DNA of 64,000 nt. Source: Pseudomonas sp. Leaf58. Its GTDB lineage: Bacteria; Pseudomonadota; Gammaproteobacteria; Pseudomonadales; Pseudomonadaceae. How positions within the stretch are numbered: the first letter of the stretch is position 1; each line of letters starts with the position of its first letter. The notes under the pieces were generated by a model. That model made no database searches and was not told the DNA's origin. It saw nothing but the letters and a program-made list of their open reading frames with translations. Position numbers and translations under genes: made by a program. The DNA lies in NCBI RefSeq assembly GCF_003627215.1, contig NZ_CP032677.1, forward strand, positions 3,973,501 to 4,037,500, given 5' to 3'. Shown here in pieces: positions 35,917-45,209 of this stretch.

Positions 35917-37554
35917 TCAGCGTTTGGCCGCCAGCCAAGGCCGGCAGCTGGCGAACATGTCCAGCGACTGCTGGTAGACCTCGGTATGCACCTGCAACAG
36001 GCCAAGCATGGAGTGGAACAGGTTGTCCTGCGACAGCGGCGCATCGCTGAGCTTGGCCAGGCAGTCGGTATCGATGCCGAAGTCGTCCTTGTAGCTGTCG
36101 GAGAACCAGGTCAGCAGCGGTACGTGCTTCTGTTGCTCAGGGGCGATGGCGTAAGGCGTGCCATGCAAAAACAGGTTGTACTCACCCAGCGACTCGCCAT
36201 GGTCGGACAGGTAGATCATCGCCGTGTCGACCTTGTCCTGTTTGCTGCGCAGGGTGTCGATCAACGAGGCCAGCACCTTGTCGGTATAGGCCAGGGTGTT
36301 GTCATAGCCGTTGATGATTTCCTGCTCGCTGCACTGGTCCAGCGCGTTGCTCTGGCACACCGGGGCAAAGCGTTGATCGGCGTCGGGGTAGCGCTTGAAG
36401 TATTCCGGCCCGTGGCTGCCCATCTGGTGCAACACCAGCACGGTGTCCTTGTCGAGGTTGTCGATCAGCTCGCCCAGGCCCTGCAGCAGGATTTGGTCGT
36501 GGCATTCACCACTGGCGCACAGCTGTGGGTCCTGGAGGTTGCTGACATCGATGAACTGCACGCGGTCGCAAGTGCCCTTGCAACCCGACTGGTTATCACG
36601 CCACTGCACCGCCAGGCCGGCACGCTGGAGGATGTCCAGCAAGCCTTCGCGGTTCTTCGCCACGCGAGCATCGTAGTCCTTGCGCTTCATGCCAGAGAAC
36701 ATGCACGGCACCGAGACCGCGGTTTCGGTGCCGCAGGAGTGCACATCGGAAAACGCCAACAGGCCCTGCTCCTTGGCAAGATTGGGCGTGGTATCGCGGT
36801 TGTAGCCGAGCACGCCAAAGTGGTCAGCCCGCGCGCTTTCCCCCACCACCAGCACGGTCAGCGACTTGCGCTCGTGTTTTTGCCAGGCGGCATCACGCTT
36901 GGCATCTTCGCCATAAAGCTGGAAGGGCCGCGATGCGGTGCCGACGCGCTCGCTGACATAACCGATGGAGGCACCGACGATATTGCTGGGGGTGAGCATC
37001 AGGCGTAGTTCGTGGTGGTTGCGAAACAGCGACGACAAGCCCTGGTAGTTGACCAGCGCCACCGAGCCCAGGGCCACCACGCAGGCGCCGCTGACCACCA
37101 GTTTGCCAAGCAGTTCGCGGTGCCAGGGGCGGTAGGCGATGTTGGCCTTCCACAGCAGGAACGACGGCAAGGCACCGAGCAACAGGATATAAGCGGCAAA
37201 CTTGAACGACATCAGGTCGCGCACTTCCGCCGCATTGGTTTCTGCCATGTTGCGAAACATGCCGGCATCAATAAGTACACCGTATTGATTCATGAAGTAA
37301 GCCACGCCCGCGCCACTCATGAACAAGATTATCAATAGCGGTTTTAGTACAAAACGAAAGGCAAACAGGGTGAGGATCAAATTGAAGGCGAACAGCATCA
37401 GCACCGCGAACGCCAGGCTCAGCCACAACCCCGACAGGCCGGCGGGCACAATTTCTTGCAGGTGCCCCCAAAGGAACATGTTGAGGCCAATCAGCAGGTA
37501 AAGGCTGGCCAGCAGCGTGACCCATTCAGTCCGCAGGGATTTGAAGTTGAGCAT
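35917..37554 (-). CDS. eptA: Phosphoethanolamine transferase (EptA/MCR-like)
   Basis: 545 residues from ATG 37554. Five N-terminal membrane segments (to about 180) precede an alkaline-phosphatase-type catalytic domain in the periplasm. The nucleophile loop reads VVGESARADHFG, with Ser where EptA and MCR-1 have Thr. Metal sites follow in YLSDHGESLGEY and in FLHGTPYAIAP. It would add phosphoethanolamine to lipid A or another envelope glycolipid, giving lower net negative charge. The TTG 12 nt upstream is an unlikely start. Lipid A as acceptor is inferred. Confidence 0.85.
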   Translation of the reverse strand: MLNFKSLRTEWVTLLASLYLLIGLNMFLWGHLQEIVPAGLSGLWLSLAFAVLMLFAFNLILTLFAFRFVLKPLLIILFMSGAGVAYFMNQYGVLIDAGMFRNMAETNAAEVRDLMSFKFAAYILLLGALPSFLLWKANIAYRPWHRELLGKLVVSGACVVALGSVALVNYQGLSSLFRNHHELRLMLTPSNIVGASIGYVSERVGTASRPFQLYGEDAKRDAAWQKHERKSLTVLVVGESARADHFGVLGYNRDTTPNLAKEQGLLAFSDVHSCGTETAVSVPCMFSGMKRKDYDARVAKNREGLLDILQRAGLAVQWRDNQSGCKGTCDRVQFIDVSNLQDPQLCASGECHDQILLQGLGELIDNLDKDTVLVLHQMGSHGPEYFKRYPDADQRFAPVCQSNALDQCSEQEIINGYDNTLAYTDKVLASLIDTLRSKQDKVDTAMIYLSDHGESLGEYNLFLHGTPYAIAPEQQKHVPLLTWFSDSYKDDFGIDTDCLAKLSDAPLSQDNLFHSMLGLLQVHTEVYQQSLDMFASCRPWLAAKR

Positions 37555-37805
37555 CAGCGTTCGCAATCAAGAGTGGTTATCAGCCCCCGGGCAATCGCCA
37601 CCGAGGGAAAGTGGGCGAACTCTAGAAAGCGTGCCATCAATTTTTCGTGAAAAAGTTGGTAACAATTTCGTGAAGGCAGGTATTTTCATCGAGCAGCCGC
37701 CCCTTGTTCAGCTGCCATTCAGCCGGGAAGCCATCACCCGCCTGCGCAAAGGCGGCTATCCTCAGTGGTCAGGACCTTACCGACAACCCTGACAGAGGTG
37801 AAGAA

Positions 37806-38042
37806 ATGCCAGTTCCGCATGATCTGCTCGCTGACCTGCACGTTACCGCTGATGCATTCCAGGCGCTCATAGACAAGGACCCGACGCTGCACTCACTGCA
37901 AAAGGAATACAACGCCAAGGACAAGGAGGTAGTCGCCGCTGAAGGCAACGGTACCATCGACGAGGCCGTCAACCGCCTGCGCAAGGAACGGTTGCTGATC
38001 AAGGACAAGATCGAACGGATCATTCATCCGCCCAAATCCTGA
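37806..38042 (+). CDS. YdcH/DUF465 small coiled-coil protein
   Basis: 78 residues from ATG 37806, just after GAGGTGAAG. Helical, highly charged, with heptad-like Leu and Ile (LHSLQKEYNAKDKEVV, RLRKERLLIKDKIERI). Matches the DUF465/YdcH family. Function unknown. Stands alone between the phosphoethanolamine transferase gene and a REP pair. Confidence 0.85.
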   Translation: MPVPHDLLADLHVTADAFQALIDKDPTLHSLQKEYNAKDKEVVAAEGNGTIDEAVNRLRKERLLIKDKIERIIHPPKS

Positions 38043-38060
38043 CAGGAATTTATTGAAGCT

Positions 38061-38143
38061 ACTGGCCTCTTCGCGGGCAAGCTCGCTCCTACATCATGAA
38101 TTCAACACCTGTAGGAGCGGGTTTACCCGCGAAGAGGCCGGCA
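38061..38143. repeat. Inverted REP pair between convergent ydcH-like and trans-sulfuration genes
   Basis: Copies at about 38061-38092 and 38108-38143 in opposite orientation with a short spacer. Ends 5 nt before the stop codon of the minus-strand gene. Confidence 0.9.
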
Positions 38144-38147
38144 GCCC

Positions 38148-39317
38148 TTACACAGCAGCCGAAGCCCTCAACGCGCCATCCAAGTCTTCGATCAGGTCGC
38201 GGTAATCCTCGATGCCTATCGACAAGCGCAGCAGGTTCTCGCTGATCCCCATCACACCTTTCTGCTCCGGGCTAAGCGAGCAGTGCGACATGCTCCACGA
38301 GTGGTTGATCATGCTCTCCACCCCGCCCAGCGAATCAGCCAGCACGAAGATCTGCAGTGCCTCCACCAGGCGGTTGAGTGCAGCCCGGTCGCCTTTTACC
38401 TTCATCGCCACCACCGCCCCGCCACTGCGCATCTGCCGCTTGCACAGTTCATGCTGCGGGTGGCTCTCCAGCCCTGGGTAATACACCTGCTCGATCTGCG
38501 CGTGGCTTTCGAGGAAGCGCGCTACTTGCAGGGCGTTGCCACACTGGCGCTCCATACGCACATCCAGCGTCTTCAACCCGCGCAGGGCCAGGTAGCAGTC
38601 GAACGGCCCCTGCACCGCGCCAATCGCCATGCTGATGCGGCGCAGGCGTGCCAGCAGCGCATCATTGGCGGCAACCACCACGCCACCCGTCAGGTCGGAG
38701 TGGCCGCCGATGTACTTGCTGGCCGAGTGCATCACCAGATCCACGCCCAGGGTGATCGGGCGCTGGTTCCACGGCGAGCAGAAGGTGTTGTCGATGCAGG
38801 TGAGGATGCCCCGCGCCTTGGCCAGGTCGCACACCGCCTTGATGTCGACCAGGTGCAGCAACGGGTTGGTCGGCGACTCGATCCAGATCAGCTGGGTTTG
38901 CGGCTTGATGGCGGCGGCCACAGCCTCGAGGTCGTTAAGGTCGACGTAGGTGGTGGTCAGGCCCGAGGTGCGGCTGCGGTAGTCTTCCAGGATGCGGAAG
39001 GTGCCGCCGTACACGCCGTTCATCACTACCACATGGGCATCCTTGGGCAGCAGCTCCAGCACCGTCGCGGTGGCGTTCACCCCCGAGGCACAGGCCACCG
39101 CGCCAACACCTTCTTCCAAGGCGGCGACGCAGGTTTCGTAGGCATGCCGGGTGGGGTTGCCGACGCGGCTGTAGGAGTATTCCGGCTTGTCGTCCAGGCT
39201 GCGCTTGGTGAACGAGCTGGCGGTGACGATCGCCGGGAAAATAGCGTTATCGGCGACGCTGAACTGCTCGCCGGCGTGGATGGTACGGGTGGCGAAATTG
39301 CGCGGCTTGTCGGACAT
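38148..39317 (-). CDS. PLP-dependent trans-sulfuration enzyme (cystathionine gamma-synthase/methionine gamma-lyase type)
   Basis: 389 residues from ATG 39317. Cys/Met-metabolism PLP fold I, with SRVGNPTRHAYE, the PLP lysine in MHSASKYIGGHSD, and SLGGVESMINHSWSMSH. It either joins or cleaves cystathionine-type substrates or eliminates methanethiol from methionine. The sequence alone does not separate these. A divergent Lrp-type regulator starts 104 bp away, which points to amino-acid-responsive control and a catabolic role. The longer frame to 39407 overlaps the regulatory gap. Confidence 0.87.
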   Translation of the reverse strand: MSDKPRNFATRTIHAGEQFSVADNAIFPAIVTASSFTKRSLDDKPEYSYSRVGNPTRHAYETCVAALEEGVGAVACASGVNATATVLELLPKDAHVVVMNGVYGGTFRILEDYRSRTSGLTTTYVDLNDLEAVAAAIKPQTQLIWIESPTNPLLHLVDIKAVCDLAKARGILTCIDNTFCSPWNQRPITLGVDLVMHSASKYIGGHSDLTGGVVVAANDALLARLRRISMAIGAVQGPFDCYLALRGLKTLDVRMERQCGNALQVARFLESHAQIEQVYYPGLESHPQHELCKRQMRSGGAVVAMKVKGDRAALNRLVEALQIFVLADSLGGVESMINHSWSMSHCSLSPEQKGVMGISENLLRLSIGIEDYRDLIEDLDGALRASAAV

Positions 39318-39421
39318 GGTCAGGCCCATTGGCAGAGTGAAAGCTGCCACTATCGCACAACCCAAATCTTCTAGCCTTGGGGTAATCTGTGAAATATTTT
39401 TCTCCACGGCCCACGCGCGAT

Positions 39422-39883
39422 ATGGACAGCTTCGACCAGCACATTCTCACCCTGCTTCAGCGCGACGCCTCGCTCTCGCTCAAGGACCTGGCCGAGGCCG
39501 TCAACCTGTCTACCACGCCGTGCTGGAAGCGGGTCAAACGCTTGGAGGAAGACGGCTACATTGTCGGTCGCGTCGCCCTGCTCGACCCCGAACGGCTTGG
39601 GCTGGGGCTGACGGTGTTCGTCCAGCTCAAGACCCAGCGCCACGACAGTGCCTGGCTGGAGCAGTTTGCCGCGATCGTGACCGAGTTCGAGGAAGTGATG
39701 GAGTGCTACCGCATGTCTGGCGACTGGGACTACATGCTGCGGGTGGTGGTGGGGGATATTGCGGCGTATGACCGGTTTTACAAAAAGCTGATTACCCGTA
39801 CCGATGGGCTGTCGAACATCACCTCCAGCTTTGCCATGGAGCAGATGAAGTACACCACCGCCTACCCGGTGCACCGTTCCTGA
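39422..39883 (+). CDS. Lrp/AsnC-family regulator
   Basis: 153 residues from ATG 39422 (MDSFDQHIL). N-terminal helix-turn-helix (LSLKDLAEAVNLSTTPCWKRVKRLEEDG), then the RAM ligand-binding domain (GDWDYMLRVVVGD). It is divergent from the trans-sulfuration gene and probably controls it in response to a sulfur amino acid. Upstream in-frame ATG 39389 is less likely. Confidence 0.9.
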   Translation: MDSFDQHILTLLQRDASLSLKDLAEAVNLSTTPCWKRVKRLEEDGYIVGRVALLDPERLGLGLTVFVQLKTQRHDSAWLEQFAAIVTEFEEVMECYRMSGDWDYMLRVVVGDIAAYDRFYKKLITRTDGLSNITSSFAMEQMKYTTAYPVHRS

Positions 39884-39887
39884 ATCG

Positions 39888-39930
39888 GTGCTGGCCTCTT
39901 GGCGGGCTTGCCCGCGAAGAGGCCAGCACA
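39888..39930. repeat. Compact REP palindrome between lrp and fdhF-like genes
   Basis: gtgctggcctcttggcgggc/gcccgcgaagaggccagcac, nearly perfect palindrome lying between converging genes; probable transcript end. Confidence 0.88.
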
Positions 39931-39939
39931 GGCTACCGC

Positions 39940-42270
39940 TCAATCCGCGGCCAACACCGCCGCAATCCGGTTCCCGGCCTTGGCTTTCTCGACCTTGATC
40001 GCCACGAACTTCGAGGTCGGGGTATAAGTGCCGTCGCCAAAACTTTCCAGCGGCACCAGCGGGTTGGTCTCCGGGTAATACGCCGCCGCCTGCCCCTCTG
40101 GCACGTCATACGCCACCAGGCGAAAGCCCGACACCCGCCGCTCCAGGCCATCCTCCCACAGCGACACCAGGTCCACCTGTTCGCCCGGCTCAAAGCCCAT
40201 GCGGCGAATGTCGGCTGGGTTGACGAACACCACTTCACGCAGGCCGAACACCCCGCGGTAACGGTCGTCCAGGCCATACAGGGTGGTGTTGTACTGGTCG
40301 TGCGAACGCAGGGTTTGCAGGATCAGGTCGGGCTTGTCGCCGCGCGCCAGCACCTTGGCATTCACCAGTTGCTCAGGCAGCGGGTGCGGGCTGAAGCGCG
40401 CCTTGCCGGTCGCCGTGCGCCAAGTGCGGGCGGCGGCGGCGTTGCCCAGGTGGAAGCCGCCTGGGTGCTGCAGGCGCTGGTTGAAATCGGTAAAACCAGG
40501 GATCACATCGGCGATCATGCTGCGGATACGGCCGTAGTCGGCAACCGCGTACTCCCAGTCGATTGGCTGTTTACCGAGGGTCGCCTGGGCCATGCCGGCG
40601 ATGATCCACGGTTCCGAGCGCAGGTGCGGCGAGCGCGGGCGTAATTGGCCGTGGGAAATGTGCACCATGCTGAAGGTATCTTCCACGGTGACGCCCTGCG
40701 GGCCATTGGCCTGCAGGTCGATCTCGGTACGGCCCAGGCACGGCAGGATCAAGGCATCGCGGCCGGTAACCAGGTGCGAACGGTTGAGCTTGGTAGAAAT
40801 TTGCACGGTCAGCGCGCAGTTGCGCATGGCCGCGTGGGTACGCGGTGTGTCCGGCGTGGCTTGCGCGAAGTTACCACCCAAGGCGACAAACACCTTGGCA
40901 CGCCCCTCCTCCATGGCTTTGATCGCCAGCACGGCATTGTGCCCGTGCGCCCGCGGCACGCGGAACTGAAAGCGCTTTTCAATGGCATCAAGCAGCGCCG
41001 CGTTGGGTTTTTCGTCAATGCCCATGGTGCGGTCGCCCTGTACGTTGCTGTGGCCACGCACCGGTGACAGGCCGGCACCGGGCTTGCCGACGTTGCCGCG
41101 CAGCAGTTGCAGGTTGACGATTTCTTGCACGGTGGCCACCGAATGGCGGTGCTGGGTGACGCCCATGGCCCAGCACATGATGACCCGCTCGGCCTTGCGG
41201 TACATGCGCGCGGCCAGTTCGATCTCGGCCTGGGTCAGGCCCGATTGCTCGACAATATGAGGCCAGGGCGTGGCATCCACGGTTTCCAGATAGGCGTCGA
41301 TGCCACTGGTTTGCTCAGCGATAAAGGCATGATCGAACACCGCCGGTTCACCATTGGCCTGGGCATCACGCTCCCATTGCAACAGGTACTTGGCAATGCC
41401 GCGCATGGCAGCCATGTCGCCGCCCAGGGCCGGGCGAAAGTAGGCGGTGTTGGTCGGTTCGGAGCCGTTGCTGAGCATTTCGAATGGGTGCTGCGGGTGC
41501 TGAAAACGCTCCAGGCCGCGCTCTTTCAGCGGGTTGAAGCACACCACCTGGGCACCACGCTTCACCGCCTCGCGCAGCGGTTCGAGCATGCGCGGGTGGT
41601 TGGTACCGGGGTTCTGGCCGATGACGAAGATGGCGTCGGCCAGCTCCAGGTCATGGAACACCACGGTGCCCTTGCCCACGCCGAGGGCTTCCGACATGCC
41701 CACGCCACTGGCCTCATGGCACATGTTCGAGCAGTCGGGGAAGTTGTTGGTGCCGTAGGCGCGGACGAACAGCTGGTAGAGGAACGCCGCCTCGTTGCTG
41801 GCCCGGCCTGAGGTATAGAATTCGGCTTGGTCGGGGGAGTCGAGCGATCGCAGGTGCTGGGCGACCAGGGCAAAGGCCTCTTCCCAACTGGTTTCGACAT
41901 AGTGGTCGGTAGCTGCGTCGTAGCGCATCGGGTGGGTGAGCCGGCCTTGGTACTCCAGCCAGTAGTCGGTCTGTTCGGCCAGGGCGCTGACGCTGTACCT
42001 GGCAAAGAACGCCGGGTCCACCGAGCGGCCAGTGGCCTCCCAGTTAACCGCCTTGGCGCCGTTTTCGCAGAACTTGACCATGTCGCTTTCTGGCGACTCG
42101 CCCCAGGCGCAGCCGGGGCAGTCGAAGCCGCCATTCTGGTTGGTCTTGAGCATGGCCCGCAGGTTCTTGAAGGCATTTTCGCTGCCCAGCCAGCTCTTGG
42201 TCACGCTCTTGAGCGCCCCCCAACCGGCGGCGGCGCCTTTGTAATCCCTGATGTGTTGGTCCTGGCTCAT
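39940..42270 (-). CDS. FdhF/YdeP-family molybdopterin oxidoreductase
   Basis: 776 residues from ATG 42270. Resembles the formate dehydrogenase-H alpha-like group (YdeP). The N-terminus has only CPGCAWGESPESDM and a later C (MVKFCENG), so the 4Fe-4S ligand pattern is altered. Family markers include YTSGRASNEAAFLYQ, CSNMCHEASG, GQNPGTNHPR and NVQGDRTMG. No selenocysteine or UGA is seen at the metal position. The substrate is unknown. Next to moaA and moaB, which fits a need for molybdenum cofactor. Confidence 0.88.
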   Translation of the reverse strand: MSQDQHIRDYKGAAAGWGALKSVTKSWLGSENAFKNLRAMLKTNQNGGFDCPGCAWGESPESDMVKFCENGAKAVNWEATGRSVDPAFFARYSVSALAEQTDYWLEYQGRLTHPMRYDAATDHYVETSWEEAFALVAQHLRSLDSPDQAEFYTSGRASNEAAFLYQLFVRAYGTNNFPDCSNMCHEASGVGMSEALGVGKGTVVFHDLELADAIFVIGQNPGTNHPRMLEPLREAVKRGAQVVCFNPLKERGLERFQHPQHPFEMLSNGSEPTNTAYFRPALGGDMAAMRGIAKYLLQWERDAQANGEPAVFDHAFIAEQTSGIDAYLETVDATPWPHIVEQSGLTQAEIELAARMYRKAERVIMCWAMGVTQHRHSVATVQEIVNLQLLRGNVGKPGAGLSPVRGHSNVQGDRTMGIDEKPNAALLDAIEKRFQFRVPRAHGHNAVLAIKAMEEGRAKVFVALGGNFAQATPDTPRTHAAMRNCALTVQISTKLNRSHLVTGRDALILPCLGRTEIDLQANGPQGVTVEDTFSMVHISHGQLRPRSPHLRSEPWIIAGMAQATLGKQPIDWEYAVADYGRIRSMIADVIPGFTDFNQRLQHPGGFHLGNAAAARTWRTATGKARFSPHPLPEQLVNAKVLARGDKPDLILQTLRSHDQYNTTLYGLDDRYRGVFGLREVVFVNPADIRRMGFEPGEQVDLVSLWEDGLERRVSGFRLVAYDVPEGQAAAYYPETNPLVPLESFGDGTYTPTSKFVAIKVEKAKAGNRIAAVLAAD

Positions 42271-42536
42271 TCGGTGAATCCCCACGCTTCGATGCTTTTT
42301 TTCAGCCTATGGAGCGTGGGGTAGAGCCGTCCAATCGAAAGATCTTACGGGGTGATAGGCGGTTTCGATCACGGGTATTTTCTGGGATATGTTGAGGGCC
42401 TGGTGCTTGCCACAGACGCTGAAGAGAGTGTGCCAAGTGATAGAGCCCATCGATTAACCAGTCAGACAAAGCAATTTGACGCCCCAGCGACCAGGTTATA
42501 GCTTGGAGCTGTATCCCAACCCATTCGAGCGCGAAC

Positions 42537-43541
42537 GTGGAACAGAACAGCCGGGCCCTGATCGACGGCTTCAACCGGAAAATCGACTACCTGCGGATGT
42601 CGGTCACCGACCGCTGCGACTTCCGTTGCGTGTACTGCATGGCCGAAGACATGCAGTTCCTGCCGCGCCAGCAAATTCTCAGCCTCGAAGAACTGTTCGC
42701 GGTGGCCGAGCGTTTTGTCGCCCTCGGCACCCGCAAAATCCGCCTGACCGGCGGCGAACCGCTGGTGCGTCAGGGCATCGTCGACCTCTGCGGGCGTATC
42801 GCCGCCCTGCCCGGCCTGCGCGAGTTGTGCCTGACCAGCAACGGCTCGCAACTCGGGCGCCTGGCCCAGCCCTTGTTCGACGCTGGCGTGACGCGCCTGA
42901 ACATCAGCCTCGACAGCCTGGATGCCGAGCGTTTCAAACAACTGACCCGCACCGGCGACCTGCGCCAGGTGATCGCGGGCATCGACGCCGCCCGCCAGGC
43001 CGGCTTCAAGCGCACCAAGCTCAACTGCGTGGTGCTCAAGGGCCGCAACGACCACGAACTGGTCGACCTGGTGCGCTTTGCCATCGACCGCGAGCTGGAC
43101 ATCACCTTCATCGAAGAAATGCCCCTGGGGGTGATCAGCGAGCACGAACGTGGCGAGTCGTTCTGCTCCAGCGACGAAGTGCGCGCGCTGCTGGCCGAGC
43201 AGTTCACCTTGGTCGAGTCGACCGAGTCGTCCCAAGGCCCGGCCCGCTACTGGCGCCTGGCCGATAGCGTCAACACCCGGGTCGGCTTCATCTCGCCACA
43301 CAGCCACAACTTTTGCGCCACCTGCAACCGCGTGCGCCTCACCGTAGAAGGCCGCCTGCTGCTGTGCCTGGGCAATGAACACTCGGTGGACCTGAAGCAG
43401 GTGTTGCGCGCCCACCCCGGCAACCCCGAACGCCTGGAAAAGGCCATTCGCGATTCATTGCACCTCAAGCCCTATCGCCATCACTTCGAAGTGGGTGGGG
43501 ACGTGCAGATTTTGCGTTTCATGAACATGACCGGCGGCTAG
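42537..43541 (+). CDS. moaA: GTP 3',8-cyclase MoaA
   Basis: 334 residues from GTG 42537. Radical-SAM cluster CDFRCVYC (C-x3-C-x2-C), GGEPLVRQ, and the C-terminal second cluster [18 protein letters not shown]. MoaA converts GTP to the first cyclic intermediate of molybdenum cofactor. It diverges from the FdhF-like gene, and moaB is nearby. This may be a second moaA dedicated to the local enzyme. Confidence 0.95.
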   Translation: MEQNSRALIDGFNRKIDYLRMSVTDRCDFRCVYCMAEDMQFLPRQQILSLEELFAVAERFVALGTRKIRLTGGEPLVRQGIVDLCGRIAALPGLRELCLTSNGSQLGRLAQPLFDAGVTRLNISLDSLDAERFKQLTRTGDLRQVIAGIDAARQAGFKRTKLNCVVLKGRNDHELVDLVRFAIDRELDITFIEEMPLGVISEHERGESFCSSDEVRALLAEQFTLVESTESSQGPARYWRLADSVNTRVGFISPHSHNFCATCNRVRLTVEGRLLLCLGNEHSVDLKQVLRAHPGNPERLEKAIRDSLHLKPYRHHFEVGGDVQILRFMNMTGG

Positions 43542-43561
43542 GCAGCCGCCTCTGGATTTGC

Positions 43562-44461
43562 ATGATCGTCCACCCTACCCCCGATGTGCTGCGCGTGCTG
43601 TTCACCCTCAAGGGATCGATCATCAAGCGCATTGCCCTGCGCTGCCTGACGGTAACCCTGCTGGCTGCGCTGATCGTGCTGGTGGAGCGGCATTTCCCAG
43701 CGTTTTTCTACCCGGTAAGCGCCACGCCGTTCACCTTGCTGGGCCTGTCGCTGTCGATTTTCATGAGCTTTCGCAACAATGCCTGCTATGACCGCTGGTG
43801 GGAGGGCCGCAAGGCCTGGGGCAGGCTGATCATCGAAACCCGTTCGTTCGTGCGTGAAAGCGTGGTGATTAGCGACGCGGCCCTGCGTAGCGAACTGTTG
43901 CGCAGCCTGTGCGGCTTTGCCCATGCGCTGAATGCACGGCTGCGCAACGAGGACGACCTGGCCGCCGCCCGGCCCTGGCTGGCCCGGCCCGAGGCGATCA
44001 GCCCGCACAATGTCTGCGACGCCATCCTGCGCGAAATCGGCGGGCACTGCTCGCGGCTCGCCGAACAGCAGCAGATCAGCGAGTGGCGTTACAGCATGCT
44101 GGAGCAGCGACTGGTGGGCCTGACCGAGGTGCAGGCCACCTGCGAGCGGATCAAAGGTACGCCACTGCCGTTCCCCTACACGCTGTTGCTGCACCGCACC
44201 ATCTACATCTTCTGCCTGCTGCTGCCGTTTGCCCTGGCCGAGCCGCTGGGTTGGCTGGCACCGCTGTTCACCACCATCGTCGGGTACACGTTCTTCGGGC
44301 TGGATGCGATTGGCAACGAGCTGGAAGACCCGTTTGGGCGGGATGAGAACGATTTGCCGACCGATGCCATGGTGCGCGCCGTGGAGCGCGATGTGCTGGC
44401 GGGGTTGGGCGAAAAACAGCTGCCGCCAGCGTTGTTGCCGGTGGGGTATGTGTTGAGCTGA
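43562..44461 (+). CDS. Bestrophin-family membrane channel protein (UPF0187)
   Basis: 299 residues starting MIVHPTPDVLRVLF, 20 nt after moaA. Bestrophin signature NNACYDRWWEGRKAWG, with four hydrophobic segments and GYTFFGLDAIGNELEDPFG near the end. Bacterial homologues form pentameric ion channels. The link to molybdenum genes is only positional. Confidence 0.9.
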   Translation: MIVHPTPDVLRVLFTLKGSIIKRIALRCLTVTLLAALIVLVERHFPAFFYPVSATPFTLLGLSLSIFMSFRNNACYDRWWEGRKAWGRLIIETRSFVRESVVISDAALRSELLRSLCGFAHALNARLRNEDDLAAARPWLARPEAISPHNVCDAILREIGGHCSRLAEQQQISEWRYSMLEQRLVGLTEVQATCERIKGTPLPFPYTLLLHRTIYIFCLLLPFALAEPLGWLAPLFTTIVGYTFFGLDAIGNELEDPFGRDENDLPTDAMVRAVERDVLAGLGEKQLPPALLPVGYVLS

Positions 44462-44476
44462 CGGTTTGATGTTGTT

Positions 44477-44520
44477 TGTACCGGCCTTTTCGCGGGCTTG
44501 CCCGCGAAAAGGCCGGTACA
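44477..44520. repeat. Perfect REP palindrome
   Basis: tgtaccggccttttcgcggg/cccgcgaaaaggccggtaca, perfect inverted repeat of 44 bp between converging bestrophin and moaB genes. Confidence 0.92.
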
Positions 44521-44529
44521 GAAGAGCAC

Positions 44530-45069
44530 TCAACCCCGGCTGGCGCAGGCCTCGATCGGCTTCAGGTGTTTGACGAAATTGCACGGCCGGTGCCGGGCAT
44601 CCAGCTGCTCCGCCAGGATGCCCTCCCAGGCCGTACGGCAGGCCCCGGTAGACCCCGGCAGGCAGCACACCAACGTCTGGTTGGACAGCCCGGCCAATGC
44701 CCGGCTTTGCACGGTCGAGGTGCCGATATCGAGTATCGACAAGGCCCGGAACAACTCGCCAAACCCGTCGATGCGCTTGTCCAGCAAGCATTCCACCGCT
44801 TCCGGTGTGCTATCGCGCCCGGTAAAACCGGTGCCACCGGTGATCAGCACCACCTGCACCTGCTCGTCGGCAATCCAGGTAGCGACCTGGGCGCGGATTT
44901 TGTACAGGTCGTCCTTGAGCAACGCCCGCGCTACCAGGCGGTGGCCGATCTCCACAGAACGGGCGGCCAGCAGCTCGCCGGAAGTGTCGGTGTCGTAAGT
45001 ACGGGTGTCGCTGACAGTCAGCACGGCGATGTTGAGCGGTACAAAGACCGCGTCGGCTTGAACGCGCAC
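44530..45069 (-). CDS. moaB: MoaB/MogA-type molybdenum cofactor protein
   Basis: 179 residues from GTG 45069 (VRVQADAVFVPLNIAVL), where AAGGAG stands 7 nt upstream. Molybdopterin-binding fold with TVSDTRTYDTDTSG, LITGGTGFTGRDST and CCLPGSTGACR. Binds and adenylylates molybdopterin in cofactor synthesis. The open frame to 45159 crosses the regulatory gap to the LysR gene and is not used. Confidence 0.92.
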   Translation of the reverse strand: MRVQADAVFVPLNIAVLTVSDTRTYDTDTSGELLAARSVEIGHRLVARALLKDDLYKIRAQVATWIADEQVQVVLITGGTGFTGRDSTPEAVECLLDKRIDGFGELFRALSILDIGTSTVQSRALAGLSNQTLVCCLPGSTGACRTAWEGILAEQLDARHRPCNFVKHLKPIEACASRG

Positions 45070-45209
45070 GGTGAGGCTCCTTGAGTGGCATTGCCGCCAC
45101 GCTAGAGGCATGCCCCAGGGGCGTCCAATCGATATGGCGTACCGGCCGATCAATGGCATCTATCGCAGACGTGGGGTAAGGTCTGCACAACCCGAGACCA
45201 GGCACTTCC

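Noticed and set aside
39940..42270. Selenocysteine codon in the FdhF-like gene
   Set aside because: No in-frame TGA interrupts the reading frame.
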